Source of the DNA: Nitrobacter vulgaris
GTDB lineage: Bacteria > Pseudomonadota > Alphaproteobacteria > Rhizobiales > Xanthobacteraceae
Length of the DNA stretch: 64,000 bases
Assembly: GCF_002028545.1 (NCBI RefSeq)
Contig: NZ_MWPQ01000044.1
Span: 62,001-126,000, forward strand
Direction of reading: 5' to 3'
Shown: one piece after another, positions 6,634 to 14,905 of the stretch
Layout: each line of letters begins with the position of its first letter
How positions within the stretch are numbered: the first letter of the stretch is position 1
The notes under the pieces: generated by a model
Seen by the model: the letters and a program-made list of their open reading frames with translations, nothing else
What the model was told of the DNA's origin: nothing
Databases searched by the model: none
Position numbers and translations under genes: made by a program

Positions 6634-7965
6634 TTAAACGACCGTTTGAATTTTTTCTGGCGAAGCGACCGAATGCGGACCACTCGCCAATGACGGGTGA
6701 CGGATGTGCCACGCCAATGCGGCGATCAGTACGAACGTCGCCGCAAGGTTGTTTCCGGCGGCTTGAAGAATTTTCGGAAACACGGGCAGCGACAGCGCCA
6801 TCAGCGCAAACGATGCGCCGAGCGCCAGACGCGAGATCGCCCGCGCCTTTGGCCGAAAATCGAGCGCGGCACGATGAAACAGAATCGTTAATGGAAAGAA
6901 CAGCCAAACGAAGTAATACTGACGCGCCAGCGGCGATGCGAGCGTCATCAGGCAGAACAGAATCCCGACCTCCTCGGCGATCGATCGCTGCGTCATTTTC
7001 GCGCGCGCCGGAATGATGGCGATAAAGCCCAGCCCTATCGCGGCGAAGACAGCCAGCACGATCCCGTTCGCCGTCTTGTAATCGACATTGGCCACGTTCA
7101 TGTATTGCGCGGGTTTAGCTGGATCGATCTGGTTATAATTGACCGGACGCACAAGCCGATGCGTAACGGCGATGATCGACTGATTGACCCAGGACCAGTT
7201 CTGGGCGTCACGCTGCCCGAACCCATGCTCCGAATTCGATCCGATCATTCCGCGGTACCACGTGGTCAGCTCAGAAACATTACGGTCGAAGCCACGGATC
7301 GGAGCCGGCACCAGAAACAGCAAAACGCCCAGGAACGCGACCATGCTTATCGCGCTCGTCCAATGGCGGCGCCAAAGCAGATACGGCAGCACGGCGACGG
7401 GAAAGACCTTGATAGCCGCCGCGAGCGCAAACATGCTTCCCGACAGCCACCCGCGTCCCTGCCACAGACACCAGAATCCGAACAGCATCATCGCGAGAAG
7501 AACGAGGTTGGGCTGCCCGAGATCGAACATATCGAAGACGAAGGGGATCGTCACAATGCCCGGCAAAGCCTCAAGCCAAGGGCGAGGCGTCGTGCCCGAC
7601 CCTGTCATGACGTTGGAAAGTTGCGCCGTCATCCACCATGCGGCGGCATTGAGAAGGCACAGTCCAAGATACAGCGGAATCTTTCCGAAGGCGCTCGGTA
7701 TGGCAAGCAGAATGGCGGACAATGGCGGGTAAAGGAAGGCGAAGCCTTCGCTCGGCCCTTGCGGATACAGATCGCCGCCGTGCAGGATCTGCTGCCCGGC
7801 CCAGTACCACAACGGATAATCCTTGGTTTTGCCGTGTCCCCAGATTTCCGGGACAAGAACATCGGCAGTCAGCAGGATGCAGGCCACGAGAAACAGGACA
7901 TCCAGCGGGCGCCGGAGCGATGGCCATCTCAGCACGAGCATTTTTCCGTTGTCACGCGGCGGCAT
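6634..7965 (-). CDS. DUF2029 / glycosyltransferase family 87 membrane protein
   Basis: This is a polytopic membrane protein of about 443 aa. The conserved N-terminal part has DYPLWYWAGQQILHGGDLYPQG after the first helix (residues about 17-37), followed by YPPLSAILLAIP. The Asp and YPP elements are typical of DUF2029/GT87 mannosyltransferase-like proteins, which use polyprenyl-phosphate sugars in the periplasm. About 10 hydrophobic helices follow. I chose the ATG at 7965 (MPPRDNGK); an ATG at 7941 and a longer frame from 8067 are alternatives. It lies 98 bp after the HerA-like gene and 24 bp before the peptidase gene, on the same strand. The acceptor is unknown. Confidence 0.82.
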   Translation of the reverse strand: MPPRDNGKMLVLRWPSLRRPLDVLFLVACILLTADVLVPEIWGHGKTKDYPLWYWAGQQILHGGDLYPQGPSEGFAFLYPPLSAILLAIPSAFGKIPLYLGLCLLNAAAWWMTAQLSNVMTGSGTTPRPWLEALPGIVTIPFVFDMFDLGQPNLVLLAMMLFGFWCLWQGRGWLSGSMFALAAAIKVFPVAVLPYLLWRRHWTSAISMVAFLGVLLFLVPAPIRGFDRNVSELTTWYRGMIGSNSEHGFGQRDAQNWSWVNQSIIAVTHRLVRPVNYNQIDPAKPAQYMNVANVDYKTANGIVLAVFAAIGLGFIAIIPARAKMTQRSIAEEVGILFCLMTLASPLARQYYFVWLFFPLTILFHRAALDFRPKARAISRLALGASFALMALSLPVFPKILQAAGNNLAATFVLIAALAWHIRHPSLASGPHSVASPEKIQTVV

Positions 7966-8063
7966 CGTCCGCGCGCACTGCGTTATCAGATGCGCTTCCG
8001 GCTGCAAACTGTCTCGCACTTCTGCCAAGACGCAACCATAAAGCCAAACAGCAGCCTGGGCGA

Positions 8064-9629
8064 TCAACGCCGCAGCAGCCCCCCGAGCGCGCCACGCACC
8101 AGCGCACGACCGACCGAACCGCCAAGCGAGCCGCCGAGCGACTTGCCGATATCAGCGACGACCCCCCCGACAACCTTGTTGGTGACGGAGCGGGTGACGC
8201 TGCGCGCGATCACCTGCCCGGTCGACAATCTGCCGCGGGGCGTGTTGGTCCCGAATACGCTGCCGACGATCGATCCGATCTGATCAAGAACTCCGCCGTT
8301 CGACTCAGCGCCGGTCGCCGCGGTGCCCTCGACCCGCTTCTGAAGCATCTCGTAAGCCGATTCGGAATCGATCGCGGTGTCGTACTTTCCCTTTACCGGG
8401 CTGCCGGCAATGATCGCTTTACGTTCCTCAGGAGTGATCGGGCCGATCCTCGCAGACGGCGGCCGTACCATCACACGCTCGACCATAGCCGGCGTTCCGT
8501 TGCCTTCAAGGCACGACACCAGAGCCTCGCCCTTGCCGAGTTCGGTAATGACCTGCGCCGTGTTCAGCTTCGGATTTGGCCGGAACGTCTGCGCCGCGGC
8601 CGCGACGGCCTTCTGGTCGCGGGGCGTGAATGCGCGCAGCGCGTGCTGAACCCTGTTTCCTAATTGGGCCAGCACCTTGTCCGGGACATCGATCGGATTT
8701 TGAGTGACGAAATAAACCCCGACGCCCTTGGAGCGGATCAGCCGCACCACTTGCTCGATCTTATCCATCAACGCTTTGGGCGCATCGTTGAACAGAAGGT
8801 GGGCTTCGTCGAAGAAGAACACAAGCTTCGGTTTTGGCGGATCGCCGACCTCTGGCAACTGTTCGAACAGCTCCGACAACATCCACAACAGAAACGTCGC
8901 ATAAAGCCGCGGGCTCTGCATCAGCTTGTCGGCGACCAGGATGTTGACCATGCCGCGGCCGTCGCGATCGGTGCGCATGAAATCGTTCAAATCCAATGCC
9001 GGCTCACCGAAAAATTTGTCGCCGCCTTGATTTTCGAGCACCAGAAGCTGGCGCTGGATGGCTCCCACACTTTGCTTCGACACATTGCCGTACTGCGTCG
9101 TCAATTCTGCCGCATGTTCGGCAATGAAGGAAAGGATGGCACGAAGATCCTTCATATCGAGCAGAAGCAGCCCCTGTTCGTCTGCTACTCGAAAGGCGAT
9201 GTTGAGCACGCCCTCCTGAGCCTCGCTCAAATCCATCATGCGGGACAACAGCAACGGACCCATTTCCGACACGGTGGAGCGTACCGGATGGCCCTGCTCA
9301 CCGAAAACATCCCAGAAAATTGTCGAGAACTGATCAGGCTGGAACCCAAGGCCCATCGTCCTGGCGCGCTCGAGTATGAAGTCCTTGGCTGCGCCAGGCT
9401 CTGAAATGCCGGACAGATCGCCTTTGATATCGGCGACGAATACCGGCACACCCGCGCGAGAAAATCCTTCCGCCATCACCTGGAGCGACACGGTTTTTCC
9501 AGTTCCAGTGGCGCCGGTGACAAGACCGTGTCGGTTGGCGAGGCCCAGCGTCAGCCACACCGGCTGCTCACCTTTGCCGATGAAGATACCTTGATCGGTA
9601 TCGCCGATCCCGGTCGCGGTCTTCGCCAT
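8064..9629 (-). CDS. HerA-like ATPase / DUF853 (YjgR type)
   Basis: The 521-aa protein starts at [10 protein letters not shown] (ATG 9629, GAGG 5 bp upstream). Walker A is GATGTGKT (39-46), the following [12 protein letters not shown] is typical of DUF853, and Walker B is [13 protein letters not shown]. Arg-finger and sensor-like segments occur in [28 protein letters not shown]. The C-terminal tail is Gly/Arg rich. The family resembles the archaeal bipolar helicase HerA and E. coli YjgR, and its cellular role is not settled. It is probably a hexameric DNA or protein translocase in the cytoplasm. The length is close to the E. coli protein (about 500 aa). Confidence 0.9.
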   Translation of the reverse strand: MAKTATGIGDTDQGIFIGKGEQPVWLTLGLANRHGLVTGATGTGKTVSLQVMAEGFSRAGVPVFVADIKGDLSGISEPGAAKDFILERARTMGLGFQPDQFSTIFWDVFGEQGHPVRSTVSEMGPLLLSRMMDLSEAQEGVLNIAFRVADEQGLLLLDMKDLRAILSFIAEHAAELTTQYGNVSKQSVGAIQRQLLVLENQGGDKFFGEPALDLNDFMRTDRDGRGMVNILVADKLMQSPRLYATFLLWMLSELFEQLPEVGDPPKPKLVFFFDEAHLLFNDAPKALMDKIEQVVRLIRSKGVGVYFVTQNPIDVPDKVLAQLGNRVQHALRAFTPRDQKAVAAAAQTFRPNPKLNTAQVITELGKGEALVSCLEGNGTPAMVERVMVRPPSARIGPITPEERKAIIAGSPVKGKYDTAIDSESAYEMLQKRVEGTAATGAESNGGVLDQIGSIVGSVFGTNTPRGRLSTGQVIARSVTRSVTNKVVGGVVADIGKSLGGSLGGSVGRALVRGALGGLLRR

Positions 9630-9942
9630 GAGCGCCTCTTCGTGATCCCGTCGTCGATCCATCATTCTACTTCAAGTTCCGCGCCGATTGAAACCGGCGA
9701 ACCCCAACGCGGCGCTCGAAATCTTCTAACGGAGCAGAAGCTTTCTAACTCGCAAATGACCGGCGACCGCGATGTTTTCGGCATAATCGAGTACACAGGT
9801 CTTGCATCTCGGCAACACTCGTCGTGCGATTGCAGGTCAACGAGCGTTTGTTCTGCCTGCTGACTTGTCTTTCGCATCCCGAGGGTATCAAGATGAAAAC
9901 ATAAATAACGAGCCGGCGAGCAACCGGTGGAGGCGGGGTACC

Positions 9943-10173
9943 ATGAACGAACTGGTGGAGCGGCGTGCCGCGACAGTTGGCACCGCTGTCGCGGGAGCAG
10001 TCGTCGGCGCGATCCCGGACTTTCGCAGCAAAGAAGGTGCTGGCGACAAGGTTCTATCAGTGATCGGTACGAAAACCGACACGAAAAGCTCGATTGCGGT
10101 TTCCCGTAACTGGATAGGCCGCTCGGCGTTCGCCGGTCCTCAATACGCATCGCTAGACCGCCGAACGTCATGA
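9943..10173 (+). CDS. 76-aa hypothetical protein coupled to the DUF4332 gene
   Basis: The small ORF starts at ATG 9943 behind a GGAGG-type ribosome site and ends with a TGA that overlaps the next gene's ATG (ATGA at 10170-10173). This favours a real, translationally coupled gene. The product has a short hydrophobic stretch (TVGTAVAGAVVGAIPDF, about residues 11-27) and a polar C-terminal half. No family is recognised. The 313 bp from the HerA-like gene start to here show no other gene, only the divergent promoter region. Confidence 0.45.
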   Translation: MNELVERRAATVGTAVAGAVVGAIPDFRSKEGAGDKVLSVIGTKTDTKSSIAVSRNWIGRSAFAGPQYASLDRRTS

Positions 10174-10577
10174 CATATCCAATCTCCAAGCTCGAAGGGC
10201 TGAGCGCCCCCGACGCCAAAAAGCTGAGATCTATCGGCATTAGAACAACCGATGCTTATCTCGAGGCGGCGCGCACGCCGAAAGGCCGCAAGGCGCTTTC
10301 CGCCAAGACCGGCATCAGCGAACAGCAACTCCTGGAGTGGGCCAATCTTGCCGACTACATGCGCATTCCGGGGATGGGCAACGGGAAGACCAAGCTGCTG
10401 CGCGCGGCGGGCGTTACCACCGTGCGTGAATTGACGCATCGTAACCCGGCCCGTCTGGCTCAAGCCATGAAAGATGTGAATACCAAGCGCAGACTTGTCA
10501 GCGTTCTTCCTTCGGAGAAGTCGATCGGCACGCTGATTGCGCAAGCGCGGAAGCTTCCACTCAAGATCACCTATTAA
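10170..10577 (+). CDS. DUF4332 helix-hairpin-helix protein
   Basis: The 135-aa protein has repeated helix-hairpin-helix-like segments (LEGLSAPDAKKLRSIGIRTT, residues about 8-27, and YMRIPGMGNGKTKLLRAAGVTT, about 64-85). This is the DUF4332 arrangement related to non-specific DNA-binding HhH motifs. There is no catalytic domain. A nucleic-acid-binding role is plausible but unproven. It is coupled by ATGA overlap to the 76-aa ORF. The folate genes start about 80 bp downstream, so a shared transcript is possible. Confidence 0.8.
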   Translation: MTYPISKLEGLSAPDAKKLRSIGIRTTDAYLEAARTPKGRKALSAKTGISEQQLLEWANLADYMRIPGMGNGKTKLLRAAGVTTVRELTHRNPARLAQAMKDVNTKRRLVSVLPSEKSIGTLIAQARKLPLKITY

Positions 10578-10660
10578 GCCGCCCGCTGCTGCACGGCCCG
10601 ACCCTCTGAATGGGCTTTTCGAGCCTTGACAGCATGTGCTGGACCGCGCAAAGCCACCGC

Positions 10661-11536
10661 ATGACGTCGGCAGATACCATGTCCAGACCTGTGGCGGACG
10701 AGACGCGTCATCCCACGCTCGAAGCGCTGCTGTCGCGGCCGTATCCGGCGGTCATGGGAGTCCTGAACATCACCCCCGACTCATTTTCCGACGGTGGTCA
10801 GTTCATGACGCCCGACCGGGCCTTGGCGCAGGCGCGCCGCATGATCGCGGAAGGGGCCGACATCATCGATATCGGCGCGGAATCCACCCGCCCCTACGGA
10901 TCTCAGCCGGTCTCGCACGATGAGGAGATGCGGCGGCTGAAGCCGGTGCTCGCGGCAGTGGTCGCGCTTGGAGCCCCCATATCCATCGACAGCATGAAGT
11001 CCTCGATTGTCGAGTGGGCGCTTGAGAACGGGGTCGCAATCGCCAACGACGTCTGGGGATTACAGCGCGATCCGGACATGGCCCGCGTGGTGGCGGCGCA
11101 CAATGCGCCCGTCATTGTCATGCATAACCGGGACAAGCCCGACGATACGCTCGACATCATGCGGGACATCGTCGAGTTCTTCGAACGATCGCTGAAGATC
11201 GCGGCGAAAGCCGGCATACCTGCCGGTCACATCGTCCTCGATCCGGGTATCGGATTCGGCAAAACGCCGGAACAGAGCATGGTCGTGCTGGCCCGGCTCA
11301 ATGAATTGCAGACACTCGGATTTCCGATTCTCGTGGGCGCGTCCCGTAAGCGCTTCATCAACACGGTAGTGCAGTCAGAGCCGCAGGAACGGCTAGGCGG
11401 CTCGCTCGCTGCGCATCTGATCGCGGCAAGAAGCGGCGCGCGCATCATCCGCACACATGACGTGGCGGACACGGTGCAGGCGCTGCGGGTGGCGCACGCC
11501 ATCGAGTCCACAACAGTCGGGATGACCGGACCATGA
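10661..11536 (+). CDS. folP: dihydropteroate synthase
   Basis: The enzyme joins 6-hydroxymethyl-dihydropterin diphosphate and p-aminobenzoate in folate synthesis. Diagnostic motifs are MGVLNITPDSFSDGG (pterin loop), DIIDIGAESTRPY (pABA loop), SIDSMKSSIVEWAL, IANDVWG, VLDPGIGFGKT and GASRKRF. I placed the start at the ATG at 10661, giving 291 aa. A frame from 10610 adds 17 residues, and an ATG at 10679 is also possible. TTGACA at 10625 may be part of a promoter. The stop overlaps folB by ATGA, so folP-folB-folK form an operon. In many bacteria this enzyme is the sulfonamide target. Confidence 0.95.
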   Translation: MTSADTMSRPVADETRHPTLEALLSRPYPAVMGVLNITPDSFSDGGQFMTPDRALAQARRMIAEGADIIDIGAESTRPYGSQPVSHDEEMRRLKPVLAAVVALGAPISIDSMKSSIVEWALENGVAIANDVWGLQRDPDMARVVAAHNAPVIVMHNRDKPDDTLDIMRDIVEFFERSLKIAAKAGIPAGHIVLDPGIGFGKTPEQSMVVLARLNELQTLGFPILVGASRKRFINTVVQSEPQERLGGSLAAHLIAARSGARIIRTHDVADTVQALRVAHAIESTTVGMTGP

Positions 11537-11898
11537 CCGACACGATCTTTATCCGCGGCCTCGTAATTCACGCGCAGCACGGCGTCATGGAGCACGAGAC
11601 CGAAGTCGGCCAGCGCTTCGTGATGGACATCGAACTATCGACTGACCTTTCCGAATCCTCCCACACTGATCGTCTCGCCGATACGGTGTCCTATGCCGGC
11701 GTGGTGGCGACAGCCAGCGCCGCGTTCAAGGATGCCAACTACAAGCTGCTCGAACGTGCCGCAGGGGCTGTTGCCGATGCGGTTCTGGCTACTTTTCCGC
11801 GCGTGATCACGATCAAAATCACCGTGCACAAGCCGCACGCGCCGATCCCGGCGATTTTCGACGACGTCGGCATTTCGCTCACCCGCAGCAGGGAATAG
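11533..11898 (+). CDS. folB: dihydroneopterin aldolase
   Basis: The 121-aa enzyme converts dihydroneopterin to 6-hydroxymethyl-dihydropterin and glycolaldehyde. Family features are IFIRGLVIHAQHGVMEHE at the N-terminus with the active-site Glu, TVSYAGVV (the DTVSYxxV motif), LLERAAGAVADAV, and the catalytic Lys in IKITVHKPHAPIP. The length is normal. Its ATG overlaps the folP stop by 4 bp, and folK starts 8 bp after its stop. Confidence 0.95.
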   Translation: MTDTIFIRGLVIHAQHGVMEHETEVGQRFVMDIELSTDLSESSHTDRLADTVSYAGVVATASAAFKDANYKLLERAAGAVADAVLATFPRVITIKITVHKPHAPIPAIFDDVGISLTRSRE

Positions 11899-11906
11899 CT
11901 GTCGCG

Positions 11907-12398
11907 ATGGCCAGCGTCCTGATCGCACTCGGGGGAAACGTCGGAGACGTGCGGCAGACTTTTCGCAAGGCTATCGCCAACATCTGCGGCATGGCGCAGG
12001 CCGAACTTCTTGCCCGTTCGTCCGACTACACCACGCCGCCATGGGGCGACGAGAACCAGGCTCGCTTCGTCAACGCCTGCATCGAGATCGACACCCGCCT
12101 CGACCCGCACGCGCTGCTGTTCACGCTGCACAAGATCGAGAAGAAATTCGGTCGCGACCGCGGCACCGAAAAGCGCTGGGGACCGCGCACGCTGGATCTC
12201 GATCTGATCGCCTATGACGACGCTGTCCTCGACAAACCGGAACTGACGCTGCCACATCCCCGCCTGTTCGAACGCGCGTTCGTTCTGGTTCCGCTGGCGG
12301 AAATCGCGCCGGACCGCGTGATTGCAGGGCGAACGGCGGCCAAGGCGCTGGCCAACATCTCCACCGCCGGAATCGAGCGCCTCCCCGACCTCCACTGA
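11907..12398 (+). CDS. folK: 2-amino-4-hydroxy-6-hydroxymethyldihydropteridine diphosphokinase
   Basis: The 163-aa HPPK transfers diphosphate from ATP to hydroxymethyl-dihydropterin, the step before FolP. It shows ALGGNVGDV at the N-terminus, FVNACIEIDT, and the signature KRWGPRTLDLDLIAYDD with the two metal Asp residues, followed by LTLPHPRLFERAFVLVPLAEIAP. It is the last gene of the fol operon and starts 8 bp after folB. Confidence 0.95.
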   Translation: MASVLIALGGNVGDVRQTFRKAIANICGMAQAELLARSSDYTTPPWGDENQARFVNACIEIDTRLDPHALLFTLHKIEKKFGRDRGTEKRWGPRTLDLDLIAYDDAVLDKPELTLPHPRLFERAFVLVPLAEIAPDRVIAGRTAAKALANISTAGIERLPDLH

Positions 12399-12477
12399 CC
12401 GATCCGCAACGACCGTTTGGCTTGTCAGCCGCCGCGTGGCATTTTGAAAACCCGGAGCATTTTCGCTTCTGATTGAG

Positions 12478-12520
12478 GCGTTTCTTCACGCGAACCGGTA
12501 TCCACTTCGCTCGAAAACGC
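12478..12520. repeat. palindromic dispersed repeat, copy A
   Basis: This 43-bp element starts GCGTTT and ends AAACGC, with the inner core TTCACGCGAACCGGTATCC. A second copy with a few changes is at 23706-23748. Such elements are scattered through intergenic DNA of Bradyrhizobiaceae. This copy lies in the folK-mutA gap, 28 bp before the mutA start. Confidence 0.65.
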
Positions 12521-12548
12521 TGTAGATTTCCCGGAAACGAGCGCACGA

Positions 12549-14453
12549 ATGCCCGCTGCTTCCGACGAGTTTATGAATCCGCCGCTGGCAGCCGATTTCG
12601 CGCCGGCTATAGCAGCCGACTGGCGCAAGCTGGTCGATGACGTGCTGAAGGGCCCCCCCTTCGAGAAGCTGGTTGGAAAGACCTATGACGGTCTCAGGAT
12701 CGAACCGATCTATACCCGGGCGAAAGGCGCGTCCGCGATTGGCGGCCGCGCGGCGGCGGCACCATGGCAGATCATGCAGCGGATCGATCATCCCGATCCC
12801 GCACAGGCCAACGCACAGGCGCTGCATGACCTCGACAACGGCGCTGGCGGCCTGACGCTGGTGTTCGCGGGCGCCAACGGCGCGCGTGGCTTCGGACTGC
12901 CGCCGACCGCAGAAGCCGTTGCCAAAGTGCTGGACGGTGTTTTTCTCGATGCAGGCATCTCCATGGAGTTGCAGATCGGCCCGCAATCGCGCGCGGTCGC
13001 ATTCCAAATCGCCGACTACATCGGATCGAAGGGAATTAGTCCGACCACTTGCGATATCCGCTTTGGTTTCGATCCGCTCGGCGCCTGCGCGACATCCGGA
13101 TCGAGCACGGGCGCGTGGGTTGAGATCGTTCCGGCGGTGACGGATGCCGCTAAGGTGCTCGCCGACAGGGGCTTCAAGGGGCCATTCTTTGTCGCCGATG
13201 GCCGTGCGATCCACGACGCCGGCGGATCGGAAGCTCAGGAGCTTGCCTTCGTCCTGGCGGCGGCGGTGGCCTATCTTCGGGCTCTTGAAAGCGCCGGCAT
13301 TGCCCTCGATGAGGCGCGCTGCCTGATCTACGCGCGGCTCAGCGCCGATGCCGACCAGCTCCTGACCCTGGCCAAATTCCGCGCGCTGCGGCTGTTGTGG
13401 GCGCGGGTCGAGCAGGCTTGCGGTCTCATGCCAAAGCCCTTGCTCATCGCCGCTGAAACCGCATGGCGGATGCTGACCCGGCGCGACCCTTACGTGAATA
13501 TGCTGCGTGCCACGGTCGCAACATTTTCGGCGGGTCTCGGCGGCGCCGACAGCGTCTGCGTGCTTCCGCATACGCAGGCACTCGGCTTACCCGACGACTT
13601 CGCGCGACGCATAGCGCGAAACACGCAACTCATCCTGCTGGAGGAAGCTAGCCTCGCCAAAGTCGCAGATTCGGCGGCAGGCTCGGGCGGCATCGAAGCC
13701 TTGACGCAGCAGCTTTGTCAGAAGAGCTGGGCGCTGTTTCAGGACATTGAGAAAGCCGGCGGAGGTTTCGCCGCACTCGAACAGAACCTGATCCAGCGCA
13801 GCGTTGCCATGACGCGCGCTGCACGCGAAATGAACGTCGCAAAACGGCGCGACGTGCTCACCGGCACCAGCGAATTTCCTAACCTGCATGAGAAGCCGGC
13901 CGACGTGCTCGACCTCAGGCCGGTCACGCCCGAGCCTTACGCCGATGCAGAGATCATCTTCGAGGCGCTTGCGCCAATACGGCTCGCTGCCCCCTTCGAA
14001 AAGCTGCGCGACCGTTCCGATGATTGGTTCAGGGCCACCGGCGCGCGGCCAAAAATCTTCCTCGCCACTCTCGGCGCCCCTGCCGACTTTGCCGCCCGCG
14101 CGACATTCGCCCGGAGCTTCTTCGAGGCCGGCGGCATCGAGGCGGTCGATTCAGGGTTGGCGGGTAACGGAGGGAACGCAAAAGATCCGCTCGCCGAAGC
14201 CTTCAAGGTGTCTGGAGCCCAAATGGTCTGCCTGTGCTCCTCGGATCAGGTCTATGCTGAACAGGCTGCTCTCGCGGTGCAGGCCTTTCATGCCGCAGGT
14301 GCAAGCCATATCTATCTGGCGGGGCAACCAAACGAGCTGGAACCCGCCTTGCGCCAGGCAGGCGCGTTCGATTTCATCTTCGCGGGGACCAATGCGTTGG
14401 CGGCGCTGAACGACGTCTGGCAGCGACTGGAGCGATCATGGCCGAGAAGATGA
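12549..14453 (+). CDS. mutA: methylmalonyl-CoA mutase small (beta) subunit
   Basis: This 634-aa protein is the non-catalytic partner of MutB in the B12-dependent interconversion of methylmalonyl-CoA and succinyl-CoA, used for propionate, odd-chain and branched-chain carbon. The N-terminal two thirds form the mutase TIM barrel, with segments YVNMLRATVATFSAGLGGAD and SVCVLPHTQALGLPDDFARRIARNTQ. The C-terminal Rossmann-like part (about 490-630) lacks the cobalamin-ligand motif DxHxxG present in MutB (here FLATLGAPADFAARA), as expected for the beta subunit. The 3' end overlaps the GFA gene by 16 bp. Confidence 0.93.
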   Translation: MPAASDEFMNPPLAADFAPAIAADWRKLVDDVLKGPPFEKLVGKTYDGLRIEPIYTRAKGASAIGGRAAAAPWQIMQRIDHPDPAQANAQALHDLDNGAGGLTLVFAGANGARGFGLPPTAEAVAKVLDGVFLDAGISMELQIGPQSRAVAFQIADYIGSKGISPTTCDIRFGFDPLGACATSGSSTGAWVEIVPAVTDAAKVLADRGFKGPFFVADGRAIHDAGGSEAQELAFVLAAAVAYLRALESAGIALDEARCLIYARLSADADQLLTLAKFRALRLLWARVEQACGLMPKPLLIAAETAWRMLTRRDPYVNMLRATVATFSAGLGGADSVCVLPHTQALGLPDDFARRIARNTQLILLEEASLAKVADSAAGSGGIEALTQQLCQKSWALFQDIEKAGGGFAALEQNLIQRSVAMTRAAREMNVAKRRDVLTGTSEFPNLHEKPADVLDLRPVTPEPYADAEIIFEALAPIRLAAPFEKLRDRSDDWFRATGARPKIFLATLGAPADFAARATFARSFFEAGGIEAVDSGLAGNGGNAKDPLAEAFKVSGAQMVCLCSSDQVYAEQAALAVQAFHAAGASHIYLAGQPNELEPALRQAGAFDFIFAGTNALAALNDVWQRLERSWPRR

Positions 14454-14902
14454 AACCGTCACAGACCGGCGGATGCCAGTGTGGCGCCATCCGCTTCGCG
14501 CTGACGGCACCCCCGGTGCGCATCAGCATTTGTCACTGCCGCATGTGCCAGAAAGCTGCCGGCGCGCCATTTGCGTCTTTTGCCGAGATCCCGCGCGAGA
14601 ACTTTCGCTGGACCAAGAGTACGCCGGCGACGTTTCGATCATCCTCCATCGCGGAGCGTGCTTTCTGCGCCGCCTGCGGCACACCGTTGGGTTTCAGCCG
14701 CATCGGCGGTCCCTGCATCGAGATCATGACCGGCGCATTCGACCGGCCCGACCTGCTGATGCCAACCGGGCAATACGGAACGGAGTCCCGGCTCGGCTGG
14801 ATTGCGACCATCGTCAACCTGCCGAGCCATACCACGACCGAAAATTACGGACCGGAAAAGATGGCGACCATCATCAGCCACCAACATCCGGACCAAGACT
14901 GA
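14438..14902 (+). CDS. GFA-family zinc protein
   Basis: The 154-aa protein has the fold of glutathione-dependent formaldehyde-activating enzyme (GFA/CENP-V). Zinc-binding cysteines are in GGCQCGAIRF, ICHCRMCQKAAGAPF and FCAACGTPLGF. The family name is historical, and most members have no proven substrate. The gene overlaps mutA by 16 bp and ends 3 bp before mutB, so it is embedded in the mutase operon. Whether it helps the mutase pathway or simply shares the transcript is unknown. No truncation is seen. Confidence 0.9.
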   Translation: MAEKMKPSQTGGCQCGAIRFALTAPPVRISICHCRMCQKAAGAPFASFAEIPRENFRWTKSTPATFRSSSIAERAFCAACGTPLGFSRIGGPCIEIMTGAFDRPDLLMPTGQYGTESRLGWIATIVNLPSHTTTENYGPEKMATIISHQHPDQD

Positions 14903-14905
14903 ATA

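Noticed and set aside
9662-10240. 192-codon minus-strand frame between the HerA-like and DUF4332 genes
   Set aside because: It has Cys/Arg/Ser-rich random composition and overlaps both the 76-aa frame and the intergenic region; no ribosome site is seen.
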